12,540 nt of DNA, taken from positions 1-12,540 of the forward strand of contig JABANP010000908.1 of assembly GCA_013115135.1 (NCBI GenBank), written 5' to 3'. Shown piece after piece: positions 8,447 to 12,540 of the stretch. Position 1 is the stretch's first letter. Every line of letters starts with the position of its first letter. Under the pieces are notes generated by a model. The model did not search any database. It was not told where the DNA came from and was given only the letters and a program-made list of their open reading frames with translations. A program made the position numbers and the translations under genes. The stretch comes from Perkinsus olseni. Taxonomy: Eukaryota; Perkinsozoa; Perkinsida; Perkinsidae.

Positions 8447-9255
8447 TCACGTGCGAAACACCTCAACCCGTGAATTGACCCACAACAACACGACCCTCGA
8501 GAACTGCAGCGGAGACGTCATACGCCGGCATCATGACAAGGAATCTGGGGACTCGGGCTCAGCAGCTCCGTCGCCTTGGCCCTTCTGACGATCAACTGCG
8601 AGTGAGAGAAAGATATTATTCCTCGGAGTGAAAGTGTCGACGAAGGTAGTGCAACGCCATGCACGGAGGTCACGATGAGCTGGAGGGCACTAGCGTTTTG
8701 GCGTCCCCTGTTCGAACAGCTGTAAAATTTTCTGGTTGCGATTCACAGCAGGCGCCAGACAGAACACTCCAGCCCTGCCGAAATGTCCGATGCTCACTTG
8801 GCTGTGATCGCGAGTGGGGAGGGCGGATAGTATACTGCTGCTTGTTGGAGAACTCTCGCGCTTGCGGTACGTTGGGTGGTCCTGATGACGAGTGTTGCGG
8901 CAGGAGTGTTTCAATCACCAGCCCTAGTCGGTTGGCTATGAGAAGGAAGCTGAGCAAGATAGATGCCCGGGAGTTCCAGCAACCAGGTCTGTTCGTGCGT
9001 TGCCTGAGGACTTCTTACGCGAGCGTCGTGCCCCCACCTCTTGTAATATGATGCCTCTCATGATGCACTTGAGCGTCATCATGCTCGCGCTGGAGCGCCC
9101 ACAGCCGCCGGCTCGTCGGTGCCCTCACCACGTCCTGCGAAGAGCCAGGGTATGACGACCAGCACGGAACGAGAACCGCCCAGGGGATGGGCAAGCAAGC
9201 GTAACCTTGGGATCTCCAGAGGCTCACAGAGTCGTGCACAATAACATCCACACGG
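8447..9255. other. Spacer with no convincing gene
   Basis: About 800 bases between the E2 start and the end of the next - strand gene. A + strand open frame of 130 codons (8659-9051) is cysteine-rich (for example NVRCSLGCDREWGG and DDECCGRS), but it has no homology that I recognise and two overlapping - strand frames are also open, so I do not call it a gene. The E2 promoter and leader should be at the left end. Confidence 0.4.
8659..9051 (+). CDS. Doubtful cysteine-rich open frame
   Basis: 130 codons from ATG to TGA with about ten cysteines in the central part, including CSLGC, YCC and ECC. There is no signal peptide and no recognised domain, and it lies antisense to the surrounding cluster. 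It may be a chance open frame. Listed only because it is the longest frame in an otherwise empty stretch. Confidence 0.15.
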   Translation: MHGGHDELEGTSVLASPVRTAVKFSGCDSQQAPDRTLQPCRNVRCSLGCDREWGGRIVYCCLLENSRACGTLGGPDDECCGRSVSITSPSRLAMRRKLSKIDAREFQQPGLFVRCLRTSYASVVPPPLVI

Positions 9256-10871
9256 CTAGAGTCTCACACTGGAAGCCCGACGATCCTCCGAGGAAGATCT
9301 CCTCACCCTTCGGTGGGGCTCGGCGAGCTCGGAACTGAACAAACCGGGAGCTCGAAGTGAGCAGTCAACTCCGGCACCTTTTCTGTGCGTCTCGAGAAGA
9401 GGTTGGAACGGAGTGGCTCTGGGTGGTCGTCCAAGTCCATTTAGTTGCCGGGCTCGACGGCTGTGATAAAGCCTGCCATCTTCTCCATCGAGATAGAGAA
9501 TTTATGGTATGCAGGCTTACCGCGGGTGGGCCCTCACGACCATAGCCCACTCGTTTGTGAGAGCTCTCACAGCTAGGTCCCTTTCTAAGGCCATCCGACG
9601 GTACCGCAGCCTTTGGTGAGCTCGCTCTCCTCGGCCTTGAATGTAGTAGCCTCTTCGGATCTGATATCAATGGGAAGGTGAGCGTTCAGTCGGCGGCATT
9701 GTGGTTGGGCGGCATTCCTGATTAGCGTGTCATTGTTCTATTCGGGTACGGAGCCCGTTGAGAACGCTTAGCGTATGTGGGAGGGGAGGTGGCTAGCTGC
9801 CACAACAAGGCCGCTGAGGTGTCCACAGGTTGCACAGTGTCCTTCTGACTGTGTAGCGAGCGATCATCAGGACACATCGCGTCCGCGCTCGTCGACGGTG
9901 AAGCGAAGTTTAAAGGTCGCACTCTCACTTTCCGAATGATCGTCTGCTTGAGGGAATGACCGTTCGAATGTACTCGGAAGATACTCGCTCGCGTTTCTTT
10001 TGTCTCGGGATCCTGAAACTCGAGCTTTCTCTCTGGAATTCGACGACGCCTGCTAGCTGTCGGGCAACACGCAGCGGCAAAATATTCATATTCAATAACG
10101 TAGATCCGTGACAGACCCGAGATGAGGGCAGCAGCTGGATGAATAGGTCCAGCATCCTTCCCCAGGTTCGAGCACGTCACAGAATGTAAAGACCAATGGA
10201 GAGCCGCCAGTTGTCCGGTACTCACCGGGCAAGGCCTCGGTTCTCGGATTCAAGGTGTTCAGCCTAGCAAGAGCCTTCTTCCGCAGGTCCACCTGACCGT
10301 CCCCTCACGCCGTTCTACTCTTGAATATGGAGAGAATGCGACAACAGCGTCACAGTCAACGTGCGGAGACGATTCAAGCCGACCTCGAAGTCCTTGAGGA
10401 TCCAATCCAAGACGATCTCGAGGTACTGCGTCAGCTCCACAGATTCCTTCCTACATGCAAGTGGCATCGAATTCACACGGAAATCGAACCCACGTAGCAT
10501 CGCTGTTTCCATCGCTAGCCGCTGTCCCTCCCGGATCTAAGCGAGGAGGCATTGCCTTGTGCCATAGCGGCAGCCTCAGTGGCGCGACTCCTCACGTATC
10601 GAGCCTTCTTCGGATCTCCTTCCGAGGGCCTCTAGCTCCGTGAGTAAGCCGATATACGCTCTCTGACGAACATGAAAAGATTCCGTTAATACCACCGATC
10701 TAGTAGTTGCCCTGGGTTCTAGGAATGTACGTCTCGTAGGCGATAGCGAGAGAGGCACACCCGTGAAGCCAATTAGGTCCGCACCTGCATCTTCGCCACT
10801 TCGGCTTCGGCGACGATGCGTTTGGCGCGCTCTTCTTCGCACAGTATACAAGAACGTTGAGGGGCTGTCAT
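9256..10871 (-). CDS. Unrecognised multi-exon protein rich in charged helices
   Basis: Proposed exons: 10871-10785, 10662-10596, 10514-10354, 10292-10226, 10056-9929, 9660-9521, 9460-9256; introns of 122, 81, 61, 169, 268 and 60 bases, all GT-AG and phase-compatible; about 284 residues. It begins MTAPQRSCILC and continues EEERAKRIVAEAEVAKMQ, RAYIGLLTELEALGRRSEEG, VELTQYLEIVLDWILKDFEV, DLRKKALARLNTLNPRTEAL, SLKQTIIRK, then GYYIQGRGERAHQRLRYRRM and ALERDLAVRALTNEWAMVVR. This suggests several amphipathic, partly coiled-coil helices followed by a basic, Ser/Arg/Pro-rich tail (RRSSSEDRRASS). No domain is recognised; a cytoskeletal or scaffold role is conceivable but not shown. Some joins (into exon 3 and exon 5) were chosen among alternatives because they keep the phase. 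A GTGAGG at 9306 could be a donor leading to further exons; I let the frame run to the TAG at 9256. Confidence 0.5.
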
Positions 10872-10971
10872 GGGACGCTATGGGGTACTGAGGGTACTCA
10901 GTTACAGTAGCAATCGTACATGTAGTTATACGGCAATCCGACGAATCAATACCGAGAATTGCATGGCAGGT

Positions 10972-11175
10972 CTACGCTGAGAGCCTCAGCATCCCAGCCT
11001 GAGATGGCGCCACTGCGCCATGCACGATTTCGAGACGGCCCTTCGAAAGGCGAGCTTTTAGGTGGAGATAACATTGCTGCGGCACGTCGGTTCGTGTAGG
11101 CCCCGTAACGTTGGGACTGTGAAACGCGATCCCCCATAGGACAACTAAGCAAAGAAATACTTGAGCTTGAGCCAA
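10972..11175 (-). CDS. Short open frame with a signal-peptide-like start
   Basis: 67 codons from ATG, beginning MAQAQVFLCLVVLWGIAFHS, which has the short N region and hydrophobic core of a secretory leader, followed by a polar, Cys-poor remainder. It could be a small secreted protein or the first exon of one. The only plausible donor near its end (GTAGAC overlapping the stop) does not join in phase to the downstream gene, which has its own ATG at 10871. It may be a chance frame. Confidence 0.22.
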   Translation of the reverse strand: MAQAQVFLCLVVLWGIAFHSPNVTGPTRTDVPQQCYLHLKARLSKGRLEIVHGAVAPSQAGMLRLSA

Positions 11176-12140
11176 GATATCGTCGGATCATACATAATCA
11201 GCCGCCGGGGATTGAACTCACGGCTGACTGACCGTGACATATGGATCCCCCGACGAGCATTCGAGGGAGAGCAGTTCTGCTCGTTTACTGGGGTAGGTAG
11301 CCGAAGGACTGCTAAGTTAGCAGTGCTAACACACAAGATTGGATCTTTAGCACATGTCCTTGCCGATCGTGCTTCCTATAGCGGCAACCACCGGAGAGCG
11401 ACAGTTTAGCCATGCTGATGGCCAGCTCACATCAGCACGATACGGCATGAACTGTGTTCCGTGATCCTCCCGTGCTCATAGGGGGATGAGCTACAGGAAA
11501 GGGGCTGCGGGCAACGAAATCGAACCTCCCATTTCCGGAGTTGAATTTCGCAGAGCCGCGAAAATTAAAGTTCCACGGACCATTCACGAACATTGGAGGT
11601 CCCACCGTGCAAGTGAAGTTCCTCTTCTCGAAGTTGAAAGATCTATCATATCGAAGTGGAATTCACGAACGAACAATGTGCAGACTCAAAGTCCCATCAC
11701 GAAATAGAAAGTTCTACGTGCGGAATAGATATGCCCGTTTCAGATTCGTATATCCAACTTCGCTCACCTCTTCGAATTTAATGGTTCGATTTCTGAACTA
11801 GATGTTAAATCGGGGTACACTTGACCACCTGAGGATAGAACATGTGCCCACACGAGCACCCGGGCGGCGCTTTCCCGCTAGCCCATCCGACTCCGAGTAA
11901 TCAACCTATGACGCTTCGGGACGTAGCCGCGTGATGATTTGCTCATTCACTACACGGTAGCTGGGAAGGCGCACGAGTGAGCAGACTTGCAATCACCCCC
12001 GAGCACCGGTTACGAGATTAGCGAGGGGCTGTTCGAGAGCCAGACGTCTTTTTGAGTAGAAACTTTATCATAAACGTCCAACATCGTGCACAGTCTAGTT
12101 TCCACTCGAAAAGAGAGCGCAAGTTGCGCTGCGCAACGCC
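11176..12140. other. Region without recognised genes
   Basis: About 960 bases with only short frames on both strands, none with a recognisable domain. The part around 11480-11820 is visibly richer in A and T and has a short recurring motif (ATTCACGAAC near 11582 and 11661) and a 73-codon + strand frame at 11486-11707 of doubtful coding value. No RNA gene is evident. Confidence 0.4.
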
Positions 12141-12173
12141 TTCCCACAAATCGGGGAGCGGGTAATTCTCGAA

Positions 12174-12420
12174 GTCCAAGGGAGAGGTACAAAATCCAAG
12201 GAAGCATCTTCAGGGATCTGGTTACCCTGGGCACTAGTTCGGTTTTCTGGTTGCTCTGGGTGGCAGTTCCTGGATCGGGTTGCCCTGTCGGGTCTCGGGA
12301 GCAGTTTGGGATATCGCGTTCCTGCCTTCACCCACAATTCAGTTTTTTTTCTGTCGCCTTCGCCTGCCCGTCGCACGCGCTTCCTTGGATTTTGTACCTT
12401 GCCCTTGGATTTTGTACTTC
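12174..12420. mobile_element. Foldback element with inverted repeats, MITE-like
   Basis: The 20 bases at 12186-12205 (GGTACAAAATCCAAGGAAGC) are the exact reverse complement of 12379-12398. With two mismatches the pairing extends outward through CCAAGGG on both sides. The right arm carries a second direct copy of CCTTGGATTTTGTAC (12404-12417 area), and the left arm has a degraded counterpart (CGAAGTCCAAGGG). The spacer between the arms is about 173 bases and non-coding. Terminal inverted repeats around a short non-coding core are what one expects of a non-autonomous DNA transposon. I cannot define target-site duplications, so a simple hairpin-forming repeat remains possible. Confidence 0.45.
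12220..12306 (+). repeat. Degenerate 29-base tandem repeat, three units
   Basis: Units start at 12220, 12249 and 12278 with exactly 29 bases between starts. Each begins GGTTnCyCTG (GGTTACCCTGGG, GGTTGCTCTGGG, GGTTGCCCTGTC). Units 1 and 2 also share GCAGTTC or a close variant; the third is more diverged. They lie inside the foldback element. Confidence 0.55.
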
Positions 12421-12540
12421 ACCCAGGAGTTGACCGATTGGAAAGACGAGCGCGAAGAATGAGTTGAGGAAATGGCTTAGAACGCAAGAACTTGTTGCTT
12501 TCGAGTCTATCTGAATTTTCCCGAGTAATAGTTGCTCTTC

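Noticed and set aside
10479..10492. tRNA B-box-like word on the - strand (GGGTTCGATTTCC)
   Set aside because: The flanking bases do not form a proper T arm, no matching A box or acceptor stem is found, and it lies inside a proposed coding exon.
11517..11530. Second B-box-like word on the - strand (GAGGTTCGATTTCG)
   Set aside because: No cloverleaf can be drawn around it.
12123..12137. Perfect short palindrome GTTGCGC-T-GCGCAAC
   Set aside because: Isolated, with a one-base loop and no associated tract; not a credible terminator or site in this setting.
1..12540. Bacterial operon, CRISPR array, prophage or other prokaryotic system
   Set aside because: The conserved genes are interrupted by spliceosomal-type introns, and no array, ribosome binding sites or phage-like genes are present.

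Overview
The window looks like nuclear DNA of a unicellular eukaryote. Several conserved proteins can be read only after removing short GT-AG introns (37 to about 400 bases). There is no bacterial operon spacing and there are no ribosome binding sites. The combination of intron-rich, gene-dense, tandemly oriented housekeeping genes and a secreted, internally repeated lineage-specific protein would fit a Perkinsus-like alveolate. That taxonomic guess is inference only and no search could be run.

Left part (1-2874, + strand): a repeated protein gene. A 677-codon open frame holds two tandem copies of a roughly 230-residue domain with five conserved cysteines, joined by charged, low-complexity linkers. 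The frame is open back to position 619 without an ATG. Upstream lies a third, strongly decayed copy (about 108-618), preceded by a signal-peptide-like hydrophobic stretch (about 44-103). The ATG at 841 sits inside a repeat unit, so it is probably not the original start of the gene.

Middle part (3377-10871, - strand): five head-to-tail genes or candidates. In the direction of transcription they are: an unrecognised six-to-seven-exon protein rich in charged helices (10871-9256); a ubiquitin-conjugating enzyme E2 (8446-7024, five exons) with an unusual hydrophobic C-terminal tail; a crotonase/enoyl-CoA hydratase family protein (6651-5020, seven exons); a small TPR protein (4854-4215, four exons); and a poorly resolved spliced candidate (4122-3377). 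I derived the exon structures by matching reading phase across each intron and, for the E2 and crotonase, by continuity with the known fold. The + strand repeat gene and the - strand cluster converge on 2875-3376.

Right part (10872-12540): no gene is recognised. It holds one short open frame with a signal-peptide-like start on the - strand and, near the end, a foldback structure of about 220-250 bases with a perfect 20-base inverted repeat and a degenerate 29-base tandem repeat inside.

The genes do not form an evident pathway. E2 (ubiquitin transfer), crotonase (acyl-CoA metabolism) and TPR (protein-protein contacts) look like ordinary neighbours in a compact genome. The most unusual locus is the repeated, partly decayed secreted-protein gene.
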